From positions 328,069-370,553 of the forward strand of contig NW_019773603.1 of assembly GCF_001039355.2 (NCBI RefSeq): a DNA stretch of 42,485 bases, written 5' to 3'. Position numbers and translations under genes: made by a program. The notes below the pieces were generated by a model. That model saw only the letters and a program-made list of their open reading frames with translations. It made no database searches and was not told the DNA's origin. Positions 1-9,850 of this stretch are shown one piece after another. Source of the DNA: Lingula anatina. Its lineage: Eukaryota; Brachiopoda; Lingulata; Lingulida; Lingulidae. Position 1 is the first letter of the stretch. Each line of letters begins with the position of its first letter.

Positions 1-114
1 AAGAATAGCTTATTGTTATTGTCATTAGTTTATTTAGTTTTAATAAAATATTAAAACTTCTTTAAATCTTTTGTCATTGATTTTTGCTGGCATTGGGTAC
101 TCTGACCCGTAACA
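1..114 (+). repeat. LTR 3' end of left retroelement (window-truncated)
   Basis: These bases match the last part of the complete LTR at 7995-8457 in reverse orientation. The segment ends in the same GACCCGTAACA terminus with the canonical CA end. An AATAAA signal lies inside it. The rest of this LTR lies outside the window. Confidence 0.85.
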
Positions 115-118
115 GAAT

Positions 119-136
119 TGGGGGCTCGTCCGGGAT
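119..136 (+). promoter_or_regulatory. Primer binding site, tRNA-Pro
   Basis: TGGGGGCTCGTCCGGGAT lies 4 bases after the LTR end and is complementary to the 3' 18 nt of tRNA-Pro including CCA. It is where minus-strand DNA synthesis would be primed. Confidence 0.9.
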
Positions 137-210
137 ATTTTAGATTTTCTTATCGGTAGCAATTTTTGTGTGTAAATTTACTACAGTAGCCAGCAGAAAT
201 CAATTCCACC

Positions 211-1511
211 ATGGTATTCTCTGTCACCGAATTTCTCCAATCTCCTACGGTGGCAGACTTTGAAGCTTTGAGAAAAGATGAGTTAGTTGCCATAGCTTTA
301 CATTTCAATTTAGTTGTGAAATCATCCATGAAAAAACAAGAGATTAGAGGAATAGTAGTGAAGAAACTTGTAGATGAACAAATATTTAAGTCTGATGATT
401 TACCGCCAATAATTAAGGCAGAAACCAACATTTCAGAGTATGAATTTGAACTGGAGAAATTAAGAATAGATAGACAGTTTCAGTTAGAAAAAGAAAGGTT
501 AGAAATAGAAAGAGAAGAAAGAGATAAAGATAGGCAGTTTCAGTTGGAAAAACTAAGATTAGAGCACAGTGAAAGATCAACTTCACATGTCAGGTATGAA
601 TTTGATGCGGCAAAGAACATTAGGTTAGTTCCTAAATTCCAAGAAAAATCAGTTGATAAATTTTTCCCACAATTTGAAAAAATAGCAGAACATCTCCAAT
701 GGCTGTTTGAAGTATGGCCCACACTTTTACAAAGTGTTTTGGTAGGGAAAGCTGCTGAGGTGTATTCAGCTCTCAGTTTAGCAGAAAGCTCAGATTATGA
801 AAAGGTGAAGTCGGCTATTTTAAAGGCATATGAATTGGTGCCAGAAGCTTACAGACAAAAATTTAGGAAACAGAAGAAAATAGAAACTCAGACTTACGTA
901 GAATTTGCTAGAGAGAAAGAAGACTTATTTGCTAAGTGGTTTAGATCCAAAAAGTGTGAAAAGAATTTTGCAAATTTACGTCAACTTATTCTAGTAGAAG
1001 AGTTAAGGAATGTGTTTCCCAAGATCTAAAAATCCATTTAGAAAACAAGAATGTTGAAACTCTTGAGCAAGCAGCAGTTATTTCGGATTCATATGCACTA
1101 ACCCATAAGAAAAACTTTGTACCTACATGTAGATCTCAGTCTCCCATCCAGTCTCCCAAAAACAATATTCTCTGTCCCAAGTCACCACATTACAGTGGTT
1201 CCACAACCCCACAGCCGGGTCGTTTTGAGTCACCTCAAACTGTAGGGTCATCCCCAACTTGCAATTACTGCAAGAAAAAGGGTCATCTCATTGGTGAATG
1301 TATCAAACTTAAGATGAAAAATGACCTTCTAAAGCGACAGACAAATGCCTGTGCAGCTTTAAGAAATGATAGGAAAGCCTTAGATTTGTTACATGCTGAC
1401 ACTCCTGATGTACAGGATTCAAAGTCCAGTTTTGTTGATTCTGTGGAGGATCATTATAAGCCCTTTTTGTCTCAGGGATTGTTTCACTCAGTGATTCTAG
1501 CAAAGCTTTAA
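211..1511 (+). pseudogene. gag: gag of left Gmr1-like copy (frameshifted)
   Basis: The frame opens at the same ATG as the right-hand copy (MVFSVTEFLQ) and shows a long charged, glutamate- and arginine-rich coiled-coil stretch (about residues 75-125), then a capsid-like region. A one-base deletion near 1003 ends the frame at 1029. Homology continues in another frame through a CCHC zinc knuckle (C-x2-C-x4-H-x4-C, about 1260-1300). A second one-base deletion lies near 1480. The right copy at 6173-7899 lacks both deletions, so they are damage to this copy or sequence errors, not a programmed shift. Confidence 0.85.
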
Positions 1512-1522
1512 CTGTTCAGATT

Positions 1523-2237
1523 TTGAGAGATACTGGAGCTGCCCAGACTCTGCTGTTAGAAGGCGTGTTGCCTTTGTCTAAGGAGACGTCTATTGGTAGT
1601 TCAGTTTTATTACAGGGTGTTGAGCTAGGTGTCATTGATGTTCCCCTTCACAGAGTTTATCTGAAGTCAGATTTAGCTACTGGACCAGTTATTGTAGGTG
1701 TTCGACCTACTCTTCCCATTCAAGGCATTTCCTTGTTGCTAGGCAACGATTTAGCAGGTGGTTAAGTGATACCTGATCCCATTGTTTGTGAGAAAACAAT
1801 TTCTGATGTCGTTTCTGATGATGAAGACGACTTGTACCCAGCCTGTGTTGTTACGAGGGCAATGGCTTCAAAACAAAAGGCTGAGGCTGATGGTACTCTA
1901 GTAGTGGATAAAGCTGATCCACTTAAAGAAATTTCACTTAGTGAAACGTTTATGACAACCATTGATGACAGTTTACCTGTAGAGTCATATGAAACCAAAG
2001 TGCCAGTTGACATTGATGTGTCTCTGAAGGCATCTAGTGTTGAGTCTGATTTGTCATTTGACAAGGGTAAGGACACCCTCAGTCATGAACAGTTACTGTT
2101 GGAACAAAGTAAAGATCCAGATATTGTCAGACTTACTAAAAGAGCTCTTCCAATGGAAGAAACAGCAAAAGTCGGAGAGTTTTTTTACCTCAAAGACAGC
2201 ATCCTTATGCGAAAATGGCGTCCACCTGATGCATCGC
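1523..2237 (+). pseudogene. Retroelement aspartic protease region, first copy
   Basis: The frame contains the retropepsin active-site motif DTGAAQT close to its start, followed by a region ending LLGNDLAGG. A stop at 1763-1765 replaces the lysine present in the right-hand copy, and homology continues in frame to the N gap. The part from about 1576 to 2237 is repeated almost identically after the gap (2239 to about 2905). This is the linker between protease and integrase and carries no other domain that I recognise. Confidence 0.75.
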
Positions 2238-2238
2238 N
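2238..2238. other. Assembly gap (single N) with duplicated flanks
   Basis: One N interrupts the sequence. The about 660 bases before it are repeated almost identically after it. Unmerged overlapping contigs, or reads of two element copies, explain this more simply than a real tandem duplication. Confidence 0.85.
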
Positions 2239-2574
2239 GTCTGAGGAGACGTCTATTGGTAGTTCATTTTTTGTTACAGGGTGTTGAGCTAGGTGTCATT
2301 GATGTTCCCCTTCACAGAGTTTATCTGAAGTCAGATTTAGCTACTGGACCAGTTATTGTAGGTGTTCGACCTACTCTTCCCATTCAAGGCGTTTCCTTGT
2401 TGCTAGGCAACGATTTAGCAGGTGGTAAAGTGATACCTAATCCCATTGTTTGTGAGAAAACAATTTCTGATGTCATTTCTGATGATGAGGAAGACGACTT
2501 GTACCCAGCCTGTGTTGTTACGAGGGCAATGGCTTCAAAACAAAAGGCTGAGGCTGATGGTACTCTAGCTAGTA

Positions 2575-4100
2575 GTGGATAAAGCTGATCCACTTAAAGA
2601 AATTTCACTTAGTGAAACGTTTATGACAACCATTGATGACAGTTTACCTGTAGAGTCATATGAAACCAAAGTGCCAGTTGACATTGATGTGTCTCTGAAG
2701 GCATCTAGTGTTGAGTCTGATTTGTCATTTGACAAGGGTAAGGACGCCCTCAGTCGTGAACAGTTACTGTTGGAACAAAGTAAAGATCCAGATATTGTCA
2801 GACTTACTAAAAGAGCTCTTCCAATGGAAGAAACAGCAAAAGTCGGAGAGTGTTTTTACCTCAAAGACAACATCCTTATGCGAAAATGGCGTCCACCTGA
2901 TGCATCAGCTGACGAGGTGTGGTGTATTATTCACCAGGTAGTGGTTCCTGTAGTATATCACAAGGATATCATGAGTTTAGCTCACGACACCCCTATGGCA
3001 GGTCATTTAGGTGTAAATAAGACCTGTATCAAAATTTTGAGTCATTTTTATTGGCCAAAGTTGAGAAAGGATGTGTCTGAGTTTTGCAAGTCTTGTCATG
3101 TATGTCAGATGGTAGGAAAACCAAATCAGAAAATACCATCTTTTCCCCTGCAACCCATTCCAGCCTTTGAGGAACCTTTTAGTAGGGTGTTAGTTGATTG
3201 TGTAGGACCTTTGCCTAAAACTAGGTCAGGGAATCAGTATTTACTTACCATAATGTGTACTTCCACTCGGTTCCCTGAAGCTATACCTCTGAGGAATATT
3301 AAAGCAAAGACCATAGTTAAGGCCCTTGCAAAATTTTTCTGTTTTGTAGGTATCCCCAAGGCTATTCAGTCAGACCAGGGCTCAAACTTTATGTCAGGAT
3401 TGTTTCAGCAGGTCATGCATGAATTAGGTATTAGGCAGTACAAGTCTTCTGCTTACCACCCTGAGTCTCAAGGTGCACTGGAGCGATTTCACCAGACCCT
3501 CAAAACCATGATAAAAACACATTGTTACCAGAATGAAAAGGACTGGGATGAAGGGGTTCACCTTGTGTTGTTTGCTGCACGAGAAGCTGTGCAGGAGTCC
3601 CCGGGGTTCAGTCCCTTTGAATTAGTGTTTGGTCATACTGTCAGGGGACCATTGAAATTATTGAAGGAGAAATGGTTGACTGAGACTAGTGATCTCAATC
3701 TTTAATACTATGTGTCTACTTTCAAAGAAAGATTATTCAGTGCTTGTAAATTAGCTCAAGAAAATCTCAAGGGTTCTCAAGCAAAAATGAAAACATGGTA
3801 TGATAAAGATGCTAGGAAGAGAGAGTTCAAACCAGGTGAAAAAGTACTGGTATTTTTACCTCTCAATGGTCAACATTTACAAGCCAGATATTTTGGCCCT
3901 TACGAAATTGAAAGCAAGATTAGTGATGTTAACTATGTAGTTAAGACACCAGGCAGGCGAAAAGAAAAGCGAGTGTGTCATGTTAACATGTTGAAAAAGT
4001 ATGTTGATAGAAGTGATTTTAAGTCAGTAGAATCTGTTTCAGCTGTGACCAATGTTAAGTCATGTACTGAAAATGAAATTGGTGTGGACACCAGTGAAAA
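2575..4100 (+). pseudogene. Integrase of Gmr1-like element
   Basis: After a linker, the H-H-C-C zinc domain is visible (H residues in AHDTPMAGH, then CKSCHVC, about 2980-3110). The DDE core follows: D in LVDCVGPLP, D in IQSDQGSNF and E in PESQGALERF. A GPY/F-type C-terminal module (FGPYEIES) is at about 3893-3918. A stop codon at 3703-3705 breaks the frame between the core and the GPY/F module, and the frame resumes in phase. The enzyme would insert the cDNA into the genome. Its position upstream of RT is the notable feature. This region is absent from the right-hand copy. Confidence 0.87.
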
Positions 4101-4149
4101 TGACTTTAATCAAAGTGCTTATTTGAAGAATTCCGAAATCCTGAGAGAC

Positions 4150-5253
4150 CTTGATGTGAAACTTGAACATTTGACCAGTCATCAGAAAGAAGATGTTCAA
4201 CGATTGATTACTGACTACCAGGATATTTTCCCTGATGTTCCAAAAAAGACGAATGCTGCTCTTCATGACGTCAGGGTAGGGGATGCTCAGCCTATCAAAC
4301 AGCACCCATACAGACTGAATCCAATAAAGCTTCAGTATCTGAGAAAGGAAGTTCAATATATATATGCTGGAAAATGACATTATTGAACCAAGCAGTAGTG
4401 ACTGGAGTTCACCATGCATTCTTGTCCCAAAGTCAGATGGAACTTATCGCTTTTGCACAGATTTCCGCAAAGTAAATTCTGTTACCAAAACAGACTCCTA
4501 TCCTATCCCACAAATTGATGATTGCATAGATAGAATTGGCAGTGCGAAATTTGTCAGCAAATTTGACTTGCTGAAGGGTTACTGGCAAGTACCCTTAACT
4601 GACAGAGCTAAAGAAATTTCAGCATTTGTGACTCCAGATGGATTGTACCAGTACAAAGTTATGCCATTCGGGATGAAGAACTCGCCGGCCACGTTTCAAA
4701 GGATGATTCATTCACTTCTGCATGATCTTAAGGGATGTGAAGCCTGTATTGATGATGTCATTATCTACAGTGACACCTGGAAGGAGCATCTCCAGATTAT
4801 GCGTGAATTCTTCAACATACTGGTGAAAGCAAATCTCATTGTGAACCTGGCAAAGAGTGAATTTTGTCAGGCTACTGTAGAGTATTTAGGTCACAGAGTG
4901 GGTCAGGGTTTAAGTACACCTATCATGGCTAAAGTAGAAGCCATCTCAGAGTTTCCAGTTCCTACCAACAAGAAAGAATTGATGAGATTTCTAGGTATGG
5001 CAGGATTTTACAGAAAATTTTGCCCAAATTTTTCCTCTGTTGTTAGTCCACTTACTAACCTCTTTAAAAAGAGGGTGATATTTAATTGGACAAAGGACTG
5101 TGATGAGTCCTTCAGGAAAATTAAGGCAATCCTTATGAGTAGTCCAGTTTTGTCAGCTCCAGATTTTGAGAGGCAATTTAAACTTGCTGTTGATGCTAGT
5201 GATGTAGGAATAGGAGCTGCTTTATTCCAGGAAAATGATGACAATGTAGATTG
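4150..5253 (+). pseudogene. Reverse transcriptase and RNase H start, first copy
   Basis: The RT N-terminal region (DIFPDVP..) follows integrase directly. A TA-repeat slip near 4360 shifts the frame before the fingers/palm region (VPKSDGTYRFCTDFRKVN, FDLLKGYWQVPL, MPFGMKNSPATFQRM). The catalytic box reads CIDDVIIYSD, where the second copy has the usual tyrosine (YIDDV). The thumb and the first RNase H motif (AVDASDVGIGAALFQ) follow, and the sequence then ends at an N. Confidence 0.87.
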
Positions 5254-5254
5254 N
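5254..5254. other. Assembly gap (single N) with duplicated flanks
   Basis: About 700 bases of RT before the N (from about 4549) recur almost identically after it (5255-5948). As at 2238, this looks like an unmerged contig overlap or a join between two element copies. Confidence 0.85.
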
Positions 5255-5952
5255 TTCGTCAGCAAATTTGACTTGCTGAAGGGTTACTGGCGAGTACCCT
5301 AAACTGACAGAGCTAAAGAAATTTCAGCATTTGTGACTCCGGATGGATTGTACCAGTACAAAGTTATGCCATTCGGGATGAAGAACTCGCCGGCCACGTT
5401 TCAACGGATGATTCATTCACTTCTGCGTGATCTTAAGGGATGTGAAGCCTATATTGATGATGTCATTATCTACAGTGACACCTGGAAGGAGCATCTCCAG
5501 ATTATGCGTGAATTCTTCAACATACTGGTGAAAGCAAATTTCATTGTGAACCTGGCAAAGAGTGAATTTTGTCAGGCTACTGTAGAGTATTTAGGTCACA
5601 GAGTAGGTCAGGGTTTAAGTACACCTATCATGGCTAAAGTAGAAGCCATCTCAGAATTTCCAGTTCCTACCAACAAGAAAGAATTGATGAGATTTCTAGG
5701 TATGGCAGGATTTTACAGAAAATTTTGCCCAAATTTTTCCTCTGTTGTTAGTCCACTTACTAATCTCTTAAAAAAGAGGGTGATATTTAATTGGACAAAA
5801 GACTGTGATGAGTCCTTCAGGAAAATTAAGGCAATCCTTATGAGTAGTCCAGTTTTGTCAGCTCCAGATTTTGAGAGGCAATTTAAACTTGCTGTTGATG
5901 CTAGTGATGTAGGAATAGGAGCTGCTTTATTCCAGGAAAATGATGACTTGTC
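5255..5952 (+). pseudogene. Reverse transcriptase fragment, second copy
   Basis: It repeats the palm, catalytic (YIDDVIIYSD), thumb and RNase H start regions of 4549-5248 with scattered substitutions. One of these makes a stop in YWRVP*. The match to the element stops after QENDD, where the sequence changes abruptly to LTR sequence at about 5953. The rest of RNase H is missing. Confidence 0.83.
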
Positions 5953-6129
5953 CGGATTCACATCGGACTTTCACACAGGACACTTCATGCTTTCAGATAG
6001 GTTTATTTGTGTATTAAGAATAGCTTATTGTTATTGTCATTAGTTTATTTAGTTTTAATAAAATATTAAAACTTCTTTAAATCTTTTGTCATTGATTTTT
6101 GCTGGCATTGGGTACTCTGACCCGTAACA
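5953..6129 (+). repeat. LTR fragment (3' part) in + orientation
   Basis: It is the reverse complement of the LTR part at 7995 to about 8171. It starts inside the LTR (CGGATTCACATCGGAC) and runs to the same GTAACA end, with AATAAA at 6057-6062. It joins truncated RNase H on its left and an extended tRNA-Pro complement on its right. Confidence 0.85.
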
Positions 6130-6132
6130 GAA

Positions 6133-6172
6133 TGGGGGGCTCGTCCGGGATTTGAACCCGGGACCTCTCGCA
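6133..6172 (+). other. Extended tRNA-Pro complement (PBS plus 22 nt)
   Basis: A normal site would end after 18 nt, as at 119-136. Here the complementarity to tRNA-Pro runs on through the T arm (GGATTTGAACCCGGG) and variable region into the 3' strand of the anticodon stem (CCTCTCGCA), about 40 nt in all with one extra G in the G run. Read on the minus strand it is the 3' half of tRNA-Pro ending in CCA. It then continues into the reverse complement of the LTR end, as in a tRNA primer joined to minus-strand strong-stop DNA. It is not a tRNA gene, because the 5' half is absent. Confidence 0.8.
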
Positions 6173-7899
6173 TCCACATTAAGTGGATCAGCTTTATCCA
6201 CTACTAGAGTACCATCAGCCTCAGCCTTTTGTTTTGAAGCCATTGCCCTCGTAACAACACAGGCTGGGTACAAGTCGTCTTCCTCATCATCAGAAACGAC
6301 ATCAGAAATTGTTTTCTCACAAACAATGGGATCAGGTATCACTTTACCACCTGCTAAATCGTTGCCTAGCAACAAGGAAATGCCTTGAATGGGAAGAGTA
6401 GGTCGAACACCTACAATAACTGGTCCAGTAGCTAAATCTGACTTCAGATAAACTCTGTGAAGGGGAACATCAATGACACCTAGCTCAACACCCTGTAATA
6501 AAACTGAACTACCAATAGACGTCTCCTCAGACAAAGGCAACACGCCCTCTAACAGCAGAGTCTGGGCAGCTCCAGTATCTCTCAAAATCTGAACAGGTAA
6601 ATCTTTGCTAGAATCACTGAGTGAAACAAATCCCTGAGACAAAAAGGGCTTATAATGATCCTCCACAGAATCAACAAAATTGGACTTTGAATCCTGGACA
6701 TCAGGAGTGTCAGCACGTAACAAATCTAAGGCTTTCCTATCATTTCTTAAAGCTGCACAGGCATTTGTCTGTCGCTTTAGAAGGTCATTTTTCATCTTAA
6801 GTTTGATACATTCACCAATGAGATGACCCTTTTTCTTGCAGTAATTGCAAGTTGGGGATGACCCTACAGTTTGAGGTGACTCAAAACGACCCGGCTGTGG
6901 GGTTGTGGAACCACTGTAATGTGGTGACTTTGGACAGAGAATATTGTTTTTGGGAGACTGGATGGGAGACTGAGATCTACATGTAGGTACAAAGTTTTTC
7001 TTATGGATTAGTGCGTATGAATCCGAAATAACTGCTGCTTGCTCAAGAGTTTCAACATTCTTGTCTTCTAAATGGATTTTTAGATCTTGGGAAACACATT
7101 CCTTAAACTCTTCTACTAGAATAAGTTGACGTAAATTTGCAAAATTCTTTTCACACTTTTTGGATCTAAACCACTTATCAAATAAGTCTCCTTTCTCTCT
7201 AGCAAATTCTATGTAAGTATGAGTTTCTATTTTCTTCTGTTTCCTAAATTTTTGTCTGTAAGCTTCTGGCACCAATTCATATGCCTTTAAAATAGCCGAT
7301 TTCACCTTTTCATAATCTGAGCTTTCTGCTAAACTGAGAGCTGAATACACCTCAGCAGCTTTCCCTACCAAAACACTTTGTAAAAGTGTGGGCCATACTT
7401 CAAACGGCCATTGGAGATGTTCTGCTATTTTTTCAAATTGTGGGAAAAATTTATCAACTGATTTTTCTTGGAATTTAGGAACTAACCTAATGTTCTTTGC
7501 CGCATCAAATTCATACCTGACATGTGAAGTTGATCTTTCACTGTGCTCTAATCTTAGTTTTTCCAACTGAAACTGCCTATCTTTATCTCTCTCTTCTCTT
7601 TCTATTTCTAACCTTTCTATTTCTAACTGAAACTGTCTATCTATTCTTAATTTCTCCAGTTCAAATTCATACTCTGAAATGTTGGTTTCTGCCTTAACTA
7701 TTGGCGGTATATCATCAGACTTAAATATTTGTTCATCTACAAGTTTCTTCACTGCTATTCCTCTAATCTCTTGTTTTTTCATGGATGATTTCACAACTAA
7801 ATTGAAATGTAAAGCTATGGCAACTAACTCATCTTTTTTCAAAGCTTCAAAGTCTGCCACCGTAGGAGATTGGAGAAATTCGGTGACAGAGAATACCAT
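6173..7899 (-). CDS. gag: Gag-protease of right Gmr1-like copy, 3' truncated
   Basis: The frame is open from the ATG at 7897-7899 across gag and protease. It begins MVFSVTEFLQ, then has a charged coiled-coil segment (about residues 75-125), a capsid-like region, a proline- and serine-rich stretch, one CCHC knuckle (CNYCKKKGHLIGEC, about residues 350-363) and a retropepsin with DTGAAQT. It shares the start of the left copy but lacks that copy's frameshifts. The element homology stops after the codons for ADPL, and the frame runs on by chance through tRNA-Pro and antisense LTR sequence to 6055. Integrase and RT are missing, so this copy cannot move by itself. Confidence 0.85.
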
Positions 7900-7973
7900 G
7901 GTGGAATTGATTTCTGCTGGCTACTGTAGTAAATTTGCACGCAAAAATTGCTACCGATAAGAAAATCTAAATC

Positions 7974-7990
7974 TCCCGGACGAGCCCCCA
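7974..7990 (-). promoter_or_regulatory. Primer binding site, tRNA-Pro (right copy)
   Basis: On the minus strand it reads TGGGGGCTCGTCCGGGA, 4 bases after the LTR end, with normal leader sequence beyond it. This contrasts with the extended version at 6133-6172. Confidence 0.88.
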
Positions 7991-7994
7991 ATTC

Positions 7995-8457
7995 TGTTAC
8001 GGGTCAGAGTACCCAATGCCAGCAAAAATCAATGACAAAAGATTTAAAGAAGTTTTAATATTTTATTAAAACTAAATAAACTAATGACAATAACAATAAG
8101 CTATTCTTAATACACAAATAAACCTATCTGAAAGCATGAAGTGTCCTGTGTGAAAGTCCGATGTGAATCCGTCGACTGGAGATTGAATGGAGATAAATCG
8201 GCTCAAAGTTCAGTGAAAGTGTCCGATGAAATCCCACAGTAATTACGATGCAAGCTCCAGTAGAAAATATGAGTGTCTGTTCAGTGGTAAATAGGTTCCA
8301 AATAAAAATATTCTCCTTCAAAACGTCCCAAAACAAAACAAAAAAAAACAGTATCCTATCCGTTCATACTTCCAGCGTCTGTCTAAACTAACGCTCTCGG
8401 GATACCCATGCTCTCGCGATATGGTGACGTCATAAGCTGACCTACTTATACACAACA
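7995..8457 (-). repeat. Complete LTR, 463 bp
   Basis: On the minus strand it begins TGTTGTGTATAAG and ends CCCGTAACA, so it has TG..CA ends with a TGTT/AACA inverted repeat. A TATAA-like motif lies about 7 bases from its start and AATAAA lies near its 3' end. The gag leader and primer site follow directly. Confidence 0.85.
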
Positions 8458-8490
8458 TGGGGGCTCGTCCGGGAACTCTGACCCGTAACA
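8458..8490 (+). other. Rearranged PBS plus LTR terminus at outer edge
   Basis: Directly outside the LTR start lie a primer-site copy (TGGGGGCTCGTCCGGGA, 8458-8474) and then the last 16 bases of an LTR (ACTCTGACCCGTAACA, 8475-8490), both in + orientation. In a normal element the LTR end precedes the primer site. Here the order is reversed. Confidence 0.75.
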
Positions 8491-8496
8491 AAAGAG

Positions 8497-8600
8497 GCCA
8501 TTGATGTATTAGTCTTGGATGTCATATGGCACACTTTATATCAGACGGGTTTTGATTGATCTCAAAATGTGTATCATTTGGTGCAAAAGATGTCATGTAT
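8497..8600 (+). repeat. Fragment of dispersed repeat family
   Basis: It shares GAGGCCATT, then ATCAGACGGGTTTTG and GTATCATTTGG, in order, with 9610-9690. It directly abuts the retroelement edge, so the retroelement seems to have landed in this repeat. Confidence 0.6.
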
Positions 8601-8834
8601 TTGGTACCCTGAGTGTCAGATCAACGTAAAACCTAGCTAGCTAAAATATACCTTGTGATGGAGTCGCTTTTACTAGCTCTGACAAACAGCGACAATCTGA
8701 GGGCGTTCTTCTTCAAAATTTTTCCTGGGGTGTTTCCATATTTGGAAGTCACACGTCACAGCTGTGTCCGCCTGGATCCATAATTGGAAGTCATAAGTCT
8801 CGTACGTCACAGGTTTGGCCGCCTGGAGCTGCTT

Positions 8835-9300
8835 TTCCCTGAAGTTATCTCGTGCAGACGAAACGAGAAGTAAAGTGCCTGACGAAGTTTGAATTGAAAA
8901 TATCTTGCAGTCGAAGGTCAGTGCCACAATACAGGCAACATTCTGCTTTAAAAACTGATTTTGGTGTAGCCATTGCGCAGCCCTTATAGTGGTATCGGGC
9001 ATACAGTGTAGCTGTCAAATTTGGCACACGGCAAGCACGTGTATTGTGCACGTGTATATCTCAGGACTAAATATTCTTTGATAAGCACAAAATACAAAAA
9101 CATTGGATATATCTTTTCTTTTCGAAGAATATTATTCATTGTTTCACTTTACATCTCAAATACAGCAAATAAATTTAAATAAAGCAGAATTAAGTCTGTT
9201 TTACGTTTCATTTTGGTGTGATGACATTCAACTGCAGATTCACTGCGGAGTAGTTCTATTTGATTGACGGAAGTGTAACATGGCCGCTGTTCGCTAGATC
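8835..9300 (+). repeat. Segment related to intron 1 of VWA genes B and C
   Basis: It matches 40150-40530 and 30390-30620 in the same orientation and order: TCTCGTGCAGACGA, GTGTAGCCATTGCGC, CACGTGTATTGTG and GCCGCTGTTCG. Those places lie between exons 1 and 2 of the VWA genes. No VWA exon is seen beside this copy. It is either a relic of another module or an interspersed repeat also present in those introns. Confidence 0.65.
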
Positions 9301-9371
9301 CGGTATTGTTGATATGGGTTATATATGAAATCAAGATCGAGCTGGCAATACCGGAATCTAGAACCTAGGGT

Positions 9372-9850
9372 AGTATTTGGTTACATTAGGGTAGTTTTCC
9401 TTTCTGATATAGTTACCTTCAGCGGCCTATCTCGGTATCTGCCCTTAATTTCCTTAAAAAAGAATCTCTAGAGCCTGTCAGTGTGCTTGTGTTATGTACC
9501 TGTGCCGCTGCCTTAATCAAAATTGCAGAAAAAAAGGTTCCAATATCCGTAATTATGTGTCATTTTCTATGCAAAAACAAATTTCCTACTGATTTTAAAT
9601 GTATAACATAGAGGCCATTAATTAATTAGACCTCGATTTCATGCATCTTAAATCAGACGGGTTTTGTTTAATATAGAGTTGTATCATTTGGGGCAAAAAG
9701 TGTCATGTGATGTAACAGCTTAATTGTTACATTGGGGTAGTTTTTCTTTCAGATATAGTTACGATCAGCCGCACGATCTGCCCTTTCCTTTTCAAATATA
9801 TCCAGTGACTGTCAGTGTGCTTGTGTTATGTACCTCTACGTGTGTGCAGG
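9372..9850 (+). repeat. Dispersed repeat family, direct copies
   Basis: It holds two partial copies in tandem, each ending near CTGTCAGTGTGCTTGTG (about 9477 and 9813). The second carries the longer body with AATTATGTGTCATTTTC and GAGGCCATTAATTAATTAG. An inverted copy lies at 11060-11395. Confidence 0.65.

Larger units (their letters stand above)
1..6129 (+). mobile_element. Gmr1-like LTR retrotransposon, left copy, degenerate
   Basis: The order seen is LTR end (1-114), tRNA-Pro primer site (119-136), gag, protease, integrase, reverse transcriptase, the start of RNase H, then an LTR fragment (5953-6129). Integrase before RT in a gypsy-type element is the arrangement known from Gmr1-like elements. 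Coding is broken by single-base deletions near 1003 and 1480, a stop at 1763-1765, a stop at 3703-3705 and a dinucleotide slip near 4360. RNase H is cut after its first motif and runs straight into LTR sequence at about 5953. No env-like frame is seen. Two single-N gaps with repeated flanks mean that the copy may be an assembly mosaic. Confidence 0.88.
6173..8457 (-). mobile_element. Gmr1-like LTR retrotransposon, right copy, truncated, inverted
   Basis: Read on the minus strand the order is complete LTR (8457-7995), tRNA-Pro site (7990-7974), leader, gag-protease (7899 to about 6180), then a break. It is oriented against the left copy, so the locus is an inverted pair with the two coding ends facing each other across LTR fragment 5953-6129. 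Confidence 0.85.

Noticed and set aside
6133-6172. A tRNA-Pro gene
   Set aside because: Only the 3' half is present, it directly follows an LTR end, and its first 18 nt are the normal primer site.
6055-6172. Extra C-terminal residues of the right-hand gag-protease frame
   Set aside because: These codons read tRNA and antisense LTR sequence; the open frame there is accidental.
8673-9051. Minus-strand frames of 68-109 codons
   Set aside because: They lack motifs and fall in sequence that is intronic in the VWA modules.
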